Source: JAAFJU01 sp043764895 (GTDB taxonomy: Bacteria; Cyanobacteriota; Cyanobacteriia; Leptolyngbyales; Leptolyngbyaceae). From it: 64,000 nucleotides of DNA. The notes beneath the pieces were generated by a model that saw only the letters and a list, made by a program, of their open reading frames with translations, had not been told where the DNA came from and did no database searches. The number at the start of each line of letters is the position of its first letter. Position 1 is the stretch's first letter. Position numbers and translations under genes: made by a program. The stretch covers positions 5,262 through 69,261 of the forward strand of contig JAYUJY010000148.1 of the NCBI GenBank assembly GCA_043764895.1. The letters are read 5' to 3'. This document shows positions 8,401-17,216 of the stretch, in pieces.

Positions 8401-9351
8401 CTAAACCTTAGGTACCATGCCCATGCGATGAAGCAACTCCGCATCATGGCTCCGAGTTGGATTTGGGGCCGTGAGCAAGACTGGGCCTGTAAAAATCGAA
8501 TTAGCCCCAGCCACAAAGCACATTGCTTGCAGTTCGTCGCTCATGGCCGATCGCCCCGCTGTCAGCCGCACGATCGCTGTTGGAAACAAAATTCGCGTCG
8601 TTGCAATCATGCGCACAATTTCTAGGGGGTCCACGGGAGCTGCATGTTCCAACGGAGTCCCCGGAATCGGAATCAGCGTATTAATGGGAATGGATTCGGG
8701 TGTGGGTTCGAGTTTCATTAAGGCTTCAAGAAATTCTAGGCGATCGGTTTGGCTTTCCCCCATGCCAATGATGCCGCCGCAACAGACCGAAATTCCCGCA
8801 TCGCTAACGGCCTTAATGGTGTCGAGACGATCTTGATAAGTGCGCGTGGTGATGACTTGCTCGTAGTAGGTTGGAGAGGTGTCAAGGTTGTGATTGTAGG
8901 CGGTGAGTCCGGCAGCTTTGAGCTTTAAGGCTTGGTGGGGCTGGAGCATCCCGAGAGTGCAGCACACTTCGAGATCAAGCGCTGCGACGTCTTTTACCAT
9001 GTCCAGAACCCGATCGAACGGTGCGCCATCTTTCACTTCACGCCAAGCCGCGCCCATACAGAACCGGGTGGACCCTGCGGCTTTGGCGGCCTGCGCTTCT
9101 TTGAGAACGGCCTCGTGCTGCATCAGCGGTTCAGGCTTAAGTCCGGAGTTATTATGCACACTCTGGGAACAGTAGCCGCAGTCTTCTGGGCAGGCTCCAC
9201 TCTTAATATTGCCGAGGGTACAAAGCTGAATGGCATGGGGATCATGATGCTCTCGGTGAACCCGCTGTGCTTCAAACATCAAATCCGGTAAGGGCTGCAT
9301 GTAGATTTGGCGGATGCTATTGAGGTTTGAAGGAGAGACGGCTGTCAGCAT
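8401..9351 (-). CDS. bioB: Biotin synthase (radical SAM)
   Basis: Radical SAM enzyme that inserts sulfur into dethiobiotin to make biotin. The cluster-binding motif CPEDCGYCSQS (CxxxCxxC), preceded by LGNIKSGA, is intact. Further conserved blocks are MGAAWR, YNHNLDTSPTYY, CCGGIIGMGE and IPIPGTPLE. The start is set at the ATG at 9351 (316 residues) because homologues begin only shortly before the IYxxPLPDL segment. An in-frame ATG at 9471 would add 40 residues and leave just 26 bases to divergent bioY. C-terminal cysteine FVAGANSIFTG region present. Confidence 0.92.
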   Translation of the reverse strand: MLTAVSPSNLNSIRQIYMQPLPDLMFEAQRVHREHHDPHAIQLCTLGNIKSGACPEDCGYCSQSVHNNSGLKPEPLMQHEAVLKEAQAAKAAGSTRFCMGAAWREVKDGAPFDRVLDMVKDVAALDLEVCCTLGMLQPHQALKLKAAGLTAYNHNLDTSPTYYEQVITTRTYQDRLDTIKAVSDAGISVCCGGIIGMGESQTDRLEFLEALMKLEPTPESIPINTLIPIPGTPLEHAAPVDPLEIVRMIATTRILFPTAIVRLTAGRSAMSDELQAMCFVAGANSIFTGPVLLTAPNPTRSHDAELLHRMGMVPKV

Positions 9352-9497
9352 AAGAGAATTAGAGACTGGGAAAATAATGTCTTTAAGTCTATCCTGTCGG
9401 GTTCTCAAATTCTCAAACGCACGTCTCGTTTCCGGTAAGATTCTTCCTGTAAGATTATGACGATCGGTCATCTAAAGGCGAGTGTGAGTGCGGGATT

Positions 9498-10082
9498 GTG
9501 ATCACGTTAACTGAGTTATTGTGGGCGCTGATTGGGTTGCTGCTAACGATCGGGGGCAACTTTTTGAATGCATCTATTGTGGGGGTGCCTTGGTCTTGGA
9601 CGCCTCAGGGGATTCCAGCGCATTTTTTGGGGGTGAGCTACCAGATTGGGGCGGTGCTGTTTGTCGGCTGTATGGGCGGACGTAATGCGGGGGTGATTTC
9701 GCAAGTGGCGTATCTGCTGCTGGGGCTGGCCAATTTTCAGTTTTTTGCTCAGGGCGGCGGATTGAGTTATTTGCGAGAGCCTGTGTTTGGTTATTTGTTG
9801 GGTTTTTTGCCCGGTTCTTGGGTTTGCGGGTATTGGGCGTTTCGATCGGCTCCTCGGTTAGAGTGGCTGGCGGGATGCTGTTTGAGCGGGTTGGCGGTGA
9901 TTCATGCGGTTGGGGCATTGTACCTATGGGTTGGATACTATTTGAAGCTGGTGGATCCCTCAAAAATGACGTTTAACATGGCGCTGTCGGTGTATTCGGG
10001 AAATCTTTTGCCGGGACAGTTGGCGGTGGTGTGTGCGGTGTCGGTGCTGGCTTTTTTCATGCGTCGAGCGATGTTTTATTAG
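9498..10082 (+). CDS. bioY: BioY-family biotin transporter substrate-binding membrane protein
   Basis: 194-residue very hydrophobic protein with about six membrane helices, consistent with BioY, the S component of energy-coupling factor biotin importers. Family-like elements include the early GLLLTIGGNFLNASIVGVP and the glycine-rich LGVSYQIGAVLFVGCMGGR loop. The start is GTG at 9498. It is transcribed divergently from bioB, so a shared control region is likely between 9352 and 9497. No ECF ATPase or EcfT gene is in the window; BioY may use a shared ECF module or work alone. It ends inside the first unit of a 15-bp tandem repeat. Confidence 0.8.
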   Translation: MITLTELLWALIGLLLTIGGNFLNASIVGVPWSWTPQGIPAHFLGVSYQIGAVLFVGCMGGRNAGVISQVAYLLLGLANFQFFAQGGGLSYLREPVFGYLLGFLPGSWVCGYWAFRSAPRLEWLAGCCLSGLAVIHAVGALYLWVGYYLKLVDPSKMTFNMALSVYSGNLLPGQLAVVCAVSVLAFFMRRAMFY

Positions 10083-10132
10083 ACTGTGTTTTATTAGACC
10101 GTGTTTTATTAGACCGTATTTTATTAGAGTGT
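10073..10132. repeat. Four tandem 15-bp units between bioY and lspA
   Basis: Units GTTTTATTAGACTGT, GTTTTATTAGACCGT (twice) and ATTTTATTAGAGTGT sit head to tail. The first overlaps the last codons and TAG stop of bioY; the array ends 7 bases before the lspA start. Each unit repeats the bioY end (TTT-TAT-TAG), so the array seems to have grown from the gene's own 3' end by slippage. Confidence 0.95.
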
Positions 10133-10139
10133 ACAGACT

Positions 10140-10586
10140 ATGAAAAATCGGTTGTTTTGGGTGGCGGCAAGTAGCGGAGTGATTCTCGATCGAGTCACGA
10201 AAATATGGATTCTCAATACGTTTGCTTTAGAGCAGTCGATGCCGCTGATTTCGGGGGTGTTTCACTTCACTTATGTGGTTAATCGAGGAGCGGCGTTTAG
10301 TTTATTTAGTGGGGCTATGTGGTTGCCGTGGTTGTCGCTGGTGGTAAGCGTGGGGCTTGGGGCGATGGCGGTGTGGGGTCCGAGATTTTCTCGGTGGGAA
10401 CAGTGGGGCTATGGGTTGATTTTGAGTGGGGCGTTTGGGAATGGCATCGATCGCTTTGCCTTTGGACATGTGATTGATTTTATTGATGTGAGGGCGATTA
10501 ATTTTGCTATTTTTAATGTCGCCGATGTGTTTATTAATATAGGCTTAATTTGTTTATTTATTGCGAGTTTTCGCCAGAAGGATTAG
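10140..10586 (+). CDS. lspA: Lipoprotein signal peptidase (signal peptidase II)
   Basis: 148-residue inner-membrane aspartic protease that cleaves prolipoprotein signal peptides at the lipobox cysteine. Four membrane helices are visible, and both catalytic aspartate regions are there: the first in GNGIDRFAFGHVIDF (near residue 110) and the second in FNVADVFINIG (near 130). The conserved VVNRGAAFSLF motif is intact. The length is normal. It probably shares a transcript with bioY. A client in this window is the sulfate-binding lipoprotein at 50716-51771. Confidence 0.93.
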   Translation: MKNRLFWVAASSGVILDRVTKIWILNTFALEQSMPLISGVFHFTYVVNRGAAFSLFSGAMWLPWLSLVVSVGLGAMAVWGPRFSRWEQWGYGLILSGAFGNGIDRFAFGHVIDFIDVRAINFAIFNVADVFINIGLICLFIASFRQKD

Positions 10587-10626
10587 GCTTTAAAACAATG
10601 ACGATCACGATAATAAGGAGACGGTG

Positions 10627-10932
10627 ATGGTACCTGGTGAAATCTTAACGGACGTGGGCGAGATTGAGTTGAATGCGGGACGAGAAGGGGTATCTTTGTC
10701 GGTGGCGAATACGGGCGATCGACCGATTCAGGTTGGGTCTCATTTCCATTTTTTTGAGGTGAACGGGGCGTTGAGATTTGATCGATCGATGGCGCGTGGG
10801 ATGCGGTTGGATATTCCGGCGGGGACGGCGGTGAGATTTGAGCCGGGGGATGAGAAGGTGGTGAATTTGGTGCCCTATGGGGGGACTCGGGAAGTATACG
10901 GGTTTAATGCACAGATTGAGGGCAAGCTTTAG
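10627..10932 (+). CDS. ureB: Urease beta subunit
   Basis: 101-residue urease beta subunit, a structural component of the nickel urease (alpha-beta-gamma) that hydrolyses urea. It matches from MVPGEILTDVGEIELNAG through VGSHFHFFEVN, the RLDIPAGTAVRFEPGD block and the YGGTREVYGFN end. A clear AAGGAG ribosome-binding site lies 6 bases before the ATG at 10627. ureA and ureC do not flank it; the next sequence is a broken Rpn-family gene. Scattered urease subunit genes are known in cyanobacteria, so it is probably functional with subunits encoded elsewhere. Confidence 0.9.
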   Translation: MVPGEILTDVGEIELNAGREGVSLSVANTGDRPIQVGSHFHFFEVNGALRFDRSMARGMRLDIPAGTAVRFEPGDEKVVNLVPYGGTREVYGFNAQIEGKL

Positions 10933-11591
10933 GTGAACCCCACGTGCCCAAAGCAGACTCAGCCCGATGAACAAGACGCCCCGTGGAAAGTAATTTTTTG
11001 TCAGTACTATCGAGAGGGAATAGAGTTTTCTTTCCGATCGTCGCCCGTGAAGTGGACTGGACTCGTCCAATTGAATTCCTCGATAAAGAGTTTGGCAAGA
11101 TTGCGCCCGATGCGATCACGGGAAAGCGGTTTGCAGACATGTTGGTGAAAGTCTATCTCAAGCTAGGCAATCCGATTTACCTATTGATCCATCTTGAAAT
11201 TCAAGGTTCTCGGGAAAGTCGCTTTGCCTAAATTTGGAAAATGCGGTTGATTCGGAGACTTCATGAATCGGGCTATAATAAAACAGATATTCTGAATGTT
11301 TACCGATTTATTGACTGGATTCTAACCCTGCCGAAACCTTTAGCGAATCAGTTTTGGCAAGAGCTAAAAACCTATGAGGAGGATCGCAAGATGCCATACA
11401 TTACAACTGGGGAACGGATTGGGTACGATCGGGGCAAGGTCGAAGGTAAGGTCGAAGGAAAAGTTGAGGAGCGACAATCGATCGCACTTAATATGTTGAA
11501 AGATAATCTCCCTTTAGAGACGACCGCCCGCTTTACGGGGCTTACAGTTGCTCAACTTCACAAGCTCCAAACCGAATCCCAACACGGATAG
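10933..11591 (+). pseudogene. Broken Rpn-family nuclease-like gene
   Basis: Remnant of a PD-(D/E)XK Rpn/DUF4351-like protein. The opening frame (GTG at 10933, ending APWKVIFCQYYREG) shifts near 11028-11036 into a frame encoding FFPIVAREVDWTRPIEFLDK and LIHLEIQGSRESRFA. That frame meets an in-frame TAA at 11229-11231. The continuation after the stop (RLHESGYNKTDILNVYRFID) belongs to the family's C-terminal part, so the nuclease middle region is missing. The end carries KVEGKVEGKVEE repeats and a helical tail. At least a frameshift, a stop and an internal deletion are present, so it is not functional. Confidence 0.8.
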
Positions 11592-11760
11592 CCGATCGCT
11601 TGACTGGAGAAGGGTGATAACTGACTGCCATCGAATCGTTGAAATCTGTCTCTATTCCTAGTTTACATGCTATTTTCCAATCCCGAAACGCCTCTCAACG
11701 TCTACTGATACTCCGCCACAATAATGTATCCCTCTTGACTTACAATATAGCGGCTGTAAT

Positions 11761-13068
11761 TTGGTAAAGACCTTGATCGAGCGTTATACACTTCCTGAAA
11801 TGGGCGCAATCTGGAGCGACGAGTACAAACTGCAAACCTGGTTGAAAGTGGAAATTGCCGTATGCGAGGCCCAAGCTGAACTCGGCTACATCCCCAAGGC
11901 TGCGGTAGAAGAGATTAAAGCCAAAGCCCGATTTGACGTCAGCAGAGTCCTAGAAATCGAAAAAGAAGTCAAACACGACGTCATTGCTTTCCTCACCAAC
12001 GTCAACGAATACGTCGGCGACGCAGGGCGCTACATCCATCTCGGCATGACCAGCTCCGACATGCTCGACACCGCGTTTTCTTTGCAAATGCTGGAAAGCT
12101 TAGACCTGATCATGGTGAAGCTAGAGGAATGCATCCAAGCCATTCGCTACCAAGCCCAGCAGCACCGCAACACCATCATGATTGGTCGCTCCCACGGCAT
12201 CCATGGCGAACCCATCACCTTTGGCTTCAAACTCGCAGGCTGGTTAGCTGAAATGCTGCGGAACCGCGATCGACTCTGCACTCTGAAGAAAAATATCGCC
12301 GTTGGCCAAATCTCCGGAGCCGTCGGAACCTATGCAAACATCGACCCCAAAATTGAAGAAATCACCTGTCAGCTCCTCGGTCTTCAGCCCGATGCCGCCT
12401 CGACTCAGGTCATCTCGCGCGATCGACATGCCGACTTCATGAACACCTTGGCCCTCGTCACCGCGTCCATTGAACGCTTCTCCGTCGAAATCCGCAATCT
12501 TCAGCGCACCGACGTCCTAGAAGTGGAAGAGTACTTCTCCAAAGGCCAAAAAGGCTCGTCTGCCATGCCCCACAAGCGCAACCCGATTCGATCGGAGCGT
12601 CTCACCGGGATGGCAAGATTGGTTCGAGGCTATGCCGTTGCCGCCCTAGAAAACGTGGCGCTGTGGCATGAACGCGACATTTCCCACAGTTCCGTTGAGC
12701 GGGTCGCCTTCCCCGACGCCTGCATCCTGACGCACTTCATGCTGCACGAAATGACAGAACTCGTGAAAAACCTGCTGGTCTACCCTGAAAACATGAAGCG
12801 CAACATGAACCTTTATGGCGGCGTTGTGTTTAGTCAACGGGTTTTGCTGGCGCTGATTGCGAAAGGCATGAACCGAGAAGACGCCTATGGAATCGTTCAA
12901 GGCTGTGCCCACACCGAATGGAACGTTGAAGGGGGAAACTTCCGCGCTCGCATTGAAGAACATCCTCAGGTGCAAGCGAATCTCAACGCCGCTGAAATCG
13001 AAGATTGCTTTGATGCCAAACACCATTTGAAGAATCTTGACCAGGTATACCAACGCTTGGGAATTTAG
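11761..13068 (+). CDS. purB: Adenylosuccinate lyase
   Basis: 435-residue purine biosynthesis enzyme of the fumarase/aspartase superfamily. It cleaves SAICAR and adenylosuccinate, releasing fumarate. Signatures: MTSSDMLDTA, GRSHGIHGEP (catalytic histidine) and the superfamily signature GSSAMPHKRNP. Start codons are all TTG. The one at 11761 gives MVKTLIERYTLPEMG; the TTG at 11773 would give MIERYTLPEMG, which fits homologues slightly better. The length is normal. It appears monocistronic. Confidence 0.95.
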   Translation: MVKTLIERYTLPEMGAIWSDEYKLQTWLKVEIAVCEAQAELGYIPKAAVEEIKAKARFDVSRVLEIEKEVKHDVIAFLTNVNEYVGDAGRYIHLGMTSSDMLDTAFSLQMLESLDLIMVKLEECIQAIRYQAQQHRNTIMIGRSHGIHGEPITFGFKLAGWLAEMLRNRDRLCTLKKNIAVGQISGAVGTYANIDPKIEEITCQLLGLQPDAASTQVISRDRHADFMNTLALVTASIERFSVEIRNLQRTDVLEVEEYFSKGQKGSSAMPHKRNPIRSERLTGMARLVRGYAVAALENVALWHERDISHSSVERVAFPDACILTHFMLHEMTELVKNLLVYPENMKRNMNLYGGVVFSQRVLLALIAKGMNREDAYGIVQGCAHTEWNVEGGNFRARIEEHPQVQANLNAAEIEDCFDAKHHLKNLDQVYQRLGI

Positions 13069-13163
13069 ACCCTATGATTATTATTGGGCAACGATATTAC
13101 GTAGGCTTTGTCAAGCGTAAAGTCGTTGCTTAGCTCTCAATCATTCAATCTAGTGCCAACGTC

Positions 13164-14537
13164 ATGAACCTTAAGATTCGCCCTCTCTCTGACTGGGAAC
13201 ATTTACAGCTTGGCATCCTCTTATTCCCATCCATTCCTCTTTTTGGGGTCATTAATGTATTAATCGCGACCGTCAAAATTTGGCGATCGCACTATCAGGA
13301 CATTATTAGAAACCCCATTAATCGAATTTGGGGAGTTTTTAGTGTGTGTCTAGTTATCAATTGTTTCTTCGCGCACAACTTACCTGAAGCGATCGGTGGA
13401 CTGTTCAATCTCTTACCGTTTATTGGACTCTTTGCCGCAACGAACGTCCTTATCACTACACCGAACCAATTATATCAAATCGCCAAAATTACATGGATTG
13501 GAGGCATTCCAATTCATGTTCTTGGATTAGCTCAAAGTCTCTTGGGATGGCAGTTTAAAATTAATATTCTAATTGCCAGCATAACGTTGGAAAAATATGA
13601 CGGAAGTCGAGTAACCTCTTTATTCGATAATCCTAATATATTTGGATTCTATGCCGTGATCACTTTAATTATGACGCTCATTATTTGGGACGCCATGATT
13701 CATCAAATTGAAATGACTAAGATTTCATTTAATCATCTATTCGATCGTTTTTTTAAGACTAAATGGGGCGCTATTTTTTCTCTAGCAACAACCTCACTAT
13801 TGTTAAACACGATCAATCTTGTCATGACACAATCTAGAGTCGTCCTGATTCTATCTTTCTTAATCTTTATCGGTTACTTTGTGCATCGGAATTGGCGGTG
13901 GGCTTCCGGCTTTGCTAGTGTATTTACATCCGGTATTTTGCTTGCGGGCTACACCGATTCTGCGCCTAGTCAAATTGCTCGGAAGATTATTCCTGAGATT
14001 TTTTGGAAAAGATTACAAGAGCCATACCCAAAGGACTTTCCAGTAGAAATAGGTCGCCCAGCAATCTGGCAATTCGCTTCTAATTTGACTCAGGAGAGAC
14101 CACTGACAGGTTGGGGATTAAGAAATTTTTCTGGGATTTTCCAAGAGCGTGTACATTCGTGGATTGGGCATCAACACAATTTAGTGCTTATGTTATCTAG
14201 TGAAATTGGGATTCCATTGACATTGTTTTTCGTTGGCATTATGCTCCTGCTCTTTCAACAGAGTTTATCGATTATTCAGAGAAATCAATTATGTCCAGAA
14301 ACTTCTTCTCGCCCGATTCGTGTAAGCCATAATGCGAATACAACCTATTCTCTCTATCTCATGTTTTGTGGTGCATGGGTCATCTTAAATACGGTCGATA
14401 TCACCTTATTCAATCTCACACTCAACACCTTTGCCTGGTTAATATTTGGTTCCATGAGTGGAGTGGCGGGGAATTTTGGAGTCGATCGTTGTCCCTCATG
14501 GATTCAGCGAATACAAACTCGCATATCATTCCTTTAG
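13164..14537 (+). CDS. O-antigen ligase/polymerase-like membrane protein
   Basis: 457 residues with ten or more predicted membrane helices and a Wzy/WaaL-type (O-antigen ligase family) periplasmic region. The conserved segment runs FDNPNIFGFYAVITLI in the first half and LTGWGLRNFSGIF with GHQHNLVLMLSSEIGIP in the second. Such proteins polymerise or ligate surface polysaccharide repeat units. The coding sequence is visibly more AT-rich than flanking purB and sfsA, common for surface-glycan genes and suggestive of horizontal origin. No other glycan genes adjoin it. Substrate unknown. Confidence 0.8.
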   Translation: MNLKIRPLSDWEHLQLGILLFPSIPLFGVINVLIATVKIWRSHYQDIIRNPINRIWGVFSVCLVINCFFAHNLPEAIGGLFNLLPFIGLFAATNVLITTPNQLYQIAKITWIGGIPIHVLGLAQSLLGWQFKINILIASITLEKYDGSRVTSLFDNPNIFGFYAVITLIMTLIIWDAMIHQIEMTKISFNHLFDRFFKTKWGAIFSLATTSLLLNTINLVMTQSRVVLILSFLIFIGYFVHRNWRWASGFASVFTSGILLAGYTDSAPSQIARKIIPEIFWKRLQEPYPKDFPVEIGRPAIWQFASNLTQERPLTGWGLRNFSGIFQERVHSWIGHQHNLVLMLSSEIGIPLTLFFVGIMLLLFQQSLSIIQRNQLCPETSSRPIRVSHNANTTYSLYLMFCGAWVILNTVDITLFNLTLNTFAWLIFGSMSGVAGNFGVDRCPSWIQRIQTRISFL

Positions 14538-14579
14538 TCCGTTCAACTGATGAATCTTTCTCCGAGCATTTCCTAATCC

Positions 14580-15296
14580 ATGTCTCAAATTTATACCTAC
14601 CCGCCCCTCATCGAAGGCAAGCTCGTCAGCCGTTACAAACGGTTCTTCGCCGATATCAAGCTCCCCACGGGCGAACTGATCACCGCCCACTGCCCCAACA
14701 CCGGACCGATGACCGGAGTTTGCCATATCGGCAATCGAGTTATGGTTTCTAGAAGCGACAGCAAAACCCGCAAACTCGCCTACACCTGGGAACTCATCGA
14801 AGTCCACGACAACGATCGCCCGGTGTGGTGCGGCGTGAATACCGGACTGCCCAACAAAGTCGCCAAAGCTGCAATAGCCCAAAAACTCATTCCTGGACTC
14901 ACCGACTATGTGACGCTGCGATCGGAAGTCGCCTACGGTCAGGAAAAAAGCCGCGTGGACTTACTCCTCGAAACCACAGGCAAACCCATCTACGTCGAAG
15001 TCAAAAACACCACTTGGACCGATGGAACCCTCGCCCTTTTCCCCGATACCGTCACCACACGGGGCCAAAAACACATTCGCGAACTCGCCGCATTGCTACC
15101 GGAGGCCCGATCGGTGATGTTGTACTTCATTAATCGTGGGGATTGCAATCGGTTTTCGCCGGGAGATGAGCGAGATCCTGAATATGGCCAGCTTCTGAGA
15201 GATGCGGTTGCAAAGGGATTGGAAGTTTTACCCTGTCGATTTGAAGTGACACCGGAGGGCATTACTTACTTAGGATTAGCAGAACTGGTCCTGTAG
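14580..15296 (+). CDS. sfsA: Sugar fermentation stimulation protein homologue SfsA
   Basis: 238-residue SfsA-family protein. Conserved pieces include LVSRYKRFFADI, AHCPNTGPMTGV, VYVEVKNTT-type motif (here IYVEVKNTTW), FPDTVTTRGQKHI and the RGDCNRFSPGDERDPEYG block. The N-terminal OB-like and C-terminal PD-(D/E)XK-like folds fit a nucleic-acid-binding or nuclease-like role; the original link to maltose metabolism in E. coli is regulatory and weakly understood. The length is standard. Confidence 0.93.
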   Translation: MSQIYTYPPLIEGKLVSRYKRFFADIKLPTGELITAHCPNTGPMTGVCHIGNRVMVSRSDSKTRKLAYTWELIEVHDNDRPVWCGVNTGLPNKVAKAAIAQKLIPGLTDYVTLRSEVAYGQEKSRVDLLLETTGKPIYVEVKNTTWTDGTLALFPDTVTTRGQKHIRELAALLPEARSVMLYFINRGDCNRFSPGDERDPEYGQLLRDAVAKGLEVLPCRFEVTPEGITYLGLAELVL

Positions 15297-15638
15297 AAGA
15301 TTACGCAAGATTACGCAGCGTTTCGATCGCGTACAAAGATTAGATGAAAAATACTTTGAAGAAAGTGATTGTAATCCGTCAAATTCGGGTATCTATAAAA
15401 GGCGGATGTCAAAACAAAGGCTGTCTGTCTTTTTAAAGCACGTCCGAATCCTTAATCTTTACGATTCGATCGGGATTAGGTGCGTTCTTTCGTTCTGGAA
15501 AGTTATAAAGGCTAGGTAAAACTACCGGATTAACGTCTATCGAAAGGAACAGAGATGAAGCTGGAGTGACCGTTCGATTTTACTAGATTGATCTTGAGCA
15601 AAGCATTTGGCCGTCGTTGACCGTAACCCCCAAAAATC
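15297..15638. other. Intergenic region upstream of the M23 peptidase, no gene seen
   Basis: 342 bases without a credible ORF. A weak inverted repeat (CCTTAATC ... GGATTAGG, about 15449-15481) could fold, but I do not recognise a riboswitch or ncRNA family. The length of this leader before a cell-wall peptidase gene makes a regulatory RNA possible but unproven. Confidence 0.3.
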
Positions 15639-16301
15639 ATGAATGATGTCATTTCTCCTCTCCTAAAGTCTGTGTTGTCGCTGCGGGTTCTGCGCCTGCG
15701 TATCGTGAGTGTCTCTCTGGGTCTCCTAACGGCCATCGGATTTGCCCTCCTAAGTCACCCGGTTCAAGCCATCGATGCCAACCAAATTGCCACCGGAAGC
15801 AACTGGCAAGGCGCATCGTTCCCCGTGGAAAACTTCCAAGCCTACACGTCGCCCTTCGGCTACCGATCGTCGCCCGATGGCACCGGAAGCAGTTCGCAGT
15901 TTCACCGAGGACTCGACATGGCTGCGCCCGAGGGGAGCTACATTCGCAGTTGGTGGACTGGAAAAGTGGTTGAGGTGTCGGACAATTCATCCTGCGGAAC
16001 ATCCGTGGTCATTGAATCTGGACAATGGGAGCACGTCTATTGCCACATGCTAGGTGAAGCGGGACGAGACGCGCAGGGGCAGTACGTGATCGATCGCGAA
16101 GGGGGCACAAAAATTTATCTTAACCAAACTATTACTGCCGGATCGCGCATTGGCCGAGTGGGCATGACCGGACGCACCACGGGTCCACACCTTCACTGGG
16201 GCTTAAAGTATGCGAGTCAGTGGGTCGATCCAGCGCTCGTCCTTCGCGCAATGTATGCAGAACAATCACGCGGAGGCCCCATTTCTGTCAATCCGCAGTA
16301 G
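15639..16301 (+). CDS. M23-family peptidoglycan endopeptidase, secreted
   Basis: 220 residues. N-terminal signal/anchor helix about 20-45 (VSLGLLTAIGFALLSHPVQA, cleavage after AxA-like VQA). The mature part is a LytM/peptidase M23 zinc metallopeptidase: zinc ligands in FHRGLDMA (HxxxD) and the PHLHWG motif (HxH). The opening YTSPFGYRSSPDG is typical. It probably cleaves peptidoglycan cross-bridges in the periplasm during growth or division. A single-domain enzyme without LysM. The start has no clear Shine-Dalgarno; the next ATGs lie inside the signal peptide. Confidence 0.88.
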   Translation: MNDVISPLLKSVLSLRVLRLRIVSVSLGLLTAIGFALLSHPVQAIDANQIATGSNWQGASFPVENFQAYTSPFGYRSSPDGTGSSSQFHRGLDMAAPEGSYIRSWWTGKVVEVSDNSSCGTSVVIESGQWEHVYCHMLGEAGRDAQGQYVIDREGGTKIYLNQTITAGSRIGRVGMTGRTTGPHLHWGLKYASQWVDPALVLRAMYAEQSRGGPISVNPQ

Positions 16302-16304
16302 CCG

Positions 16305-16805
16305 CTATAGGCTTTCAACAGCTTTCATCGGCAAATACAGCTTCATAGGTTCATGCTGAAACGGTTGAAAACCATATTTGATATAAAAGCGTTGGGCATT
16401 CTCATCTAAGGCTTCTGCAATGACCGCTAGAGAGGCCACTTGAGTCGATGCCTCTAGGGATTTTTTGAGTGCATCGACTAGCATGAGTTCACCCAGTCTT
16501 TTCCCTTTCTGACGACGATCGACCGCTAGACGACCCAATAAGGTTGCAGGCAAACGTGGGTATCTAGGAAGTTTCTTGGCGAAGGTTTCATCCAACGCGG
16601 TAATGTCAACGGTGTAGGCAGAAAGGGTGTAATATGCTAAGACCTCGATCGCAGGCTCGTCAATCAAAACGAACACCGTTGCCACTCTTTTTTTCACATC
16701 TTGAGAAGCTTGCTTTTGGAGATAATGATCTAGACTTTCCTGTCCACAGTGAAAATTTGACCGGAGGTGCGATCGGCGATCGATCGGCGTAATCTTCAGG
16801 GCCAT
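16305..16805 (-). CDS. GNAT acetyltransferase toxin (TacT/AtaT-like)
   Basis: 166-residue GNAT-fold protein of the toxin subgroup that acetylates aminoacyl-tRNA and blocks translation. The family opening includes FHCGQESLDHYLQKQA with DVKKRVATVFVL. The acetyl-CoA loop reads RRQKGKRLGELML, and the catalytic tyrosine region is AQRFYIKYGFQPF. Its start overlaps the last base of the upstream DUF1778 antitoxin gene, the standard arrangement. An intact, plausible TA operon. Confidence 0.88.
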   Translation of the reverse strand: MALKITPIDRRSHLRSNFHCGQESLDHYLQKQASQDVKKRVATVFVLIDEPAIEVLAYYTLSAYTVDITALDETFAKKLPRYPRLPATLLGRLAVDRRQKGKRLGELMLVDALKKSLEASTQVASLAVIAEALDENAQRFYIKYGFQPFQHEPMKLYLPMKAVESL

Positions 16806-17092
16806 TAAACGACAACGTCCTGCTGGTGCCGTAAAGCTGCCGCCTTCAGAGCGTCGTTAGGCTCTAGGGGATTCAAAATTGCCGACACAAACGCTTCACT
16901 GTCTTCAAGACTCAGCTTTAAGGTTTGATGCTGCTCAATGACCTTATATGCCGCCGCTTGAACCGTTGAAATCACAAAATCTGTCAGAGTTCGGCCTTCA
17001 AGATCGGCGGCTTTCTGAACTAGGGCTTTAGCTTCCTGACTCATTCGAGCTTCTAATCTGGCGGATGCAGGTGAAGACTGTACAAGACCCAT
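16805..17092 (-). CDS. DUF1778 ribbon-helix-helix antitoxin (TacA-like)
   Basis: 95 residues. N-terminal RHH DNA-binding half: ARLEARMSQEAKALVQKAAD followed by GRTLTDFVISTVQAAA. The C-terminal tail (FVSAILNPLEPNDAL) is the usual toxin-neutralising segment. Partner of the GNAT toxin directly downstream. TacA-type antitoxins repress their own operon. Confidence 0.88.
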   Translation of the reverse strand: MGLVQSSPASARLEARMSQEAKALVQKAADLEGRTLTDFVISTVQAAAYKVIEQHQTLKLSLEDSEAFVSAILNPLEPNDALKAAALRHQQDVVV

Positions 17093-17216
17093 AACTAATC
17101 AATCTAAAGGATAAGGAATTCCTTTAGGTTACCCGGCAAATTGCCGTACGTCAAGACGGGTGGACTGAATCATAGAGAACCCCGTTGATTCAGTCATCGA
17201 TTTATGCTACACCACA

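Noticed and set aside
14366..14752. 128-codon plus-strand ORF spanning the end of the O-antigen-ligase gene and sfsA start
   Set aside because: Out-of-frame overlap with two genes that have clear family matches.
15297..15638. Possible c-di-AMP (ydaO-type) riboswitch before the M23 peptidase
   Set aside because: Gene context would fit, but I could not match the conserved core of that riboswitch; only a weak hairpin is visible.
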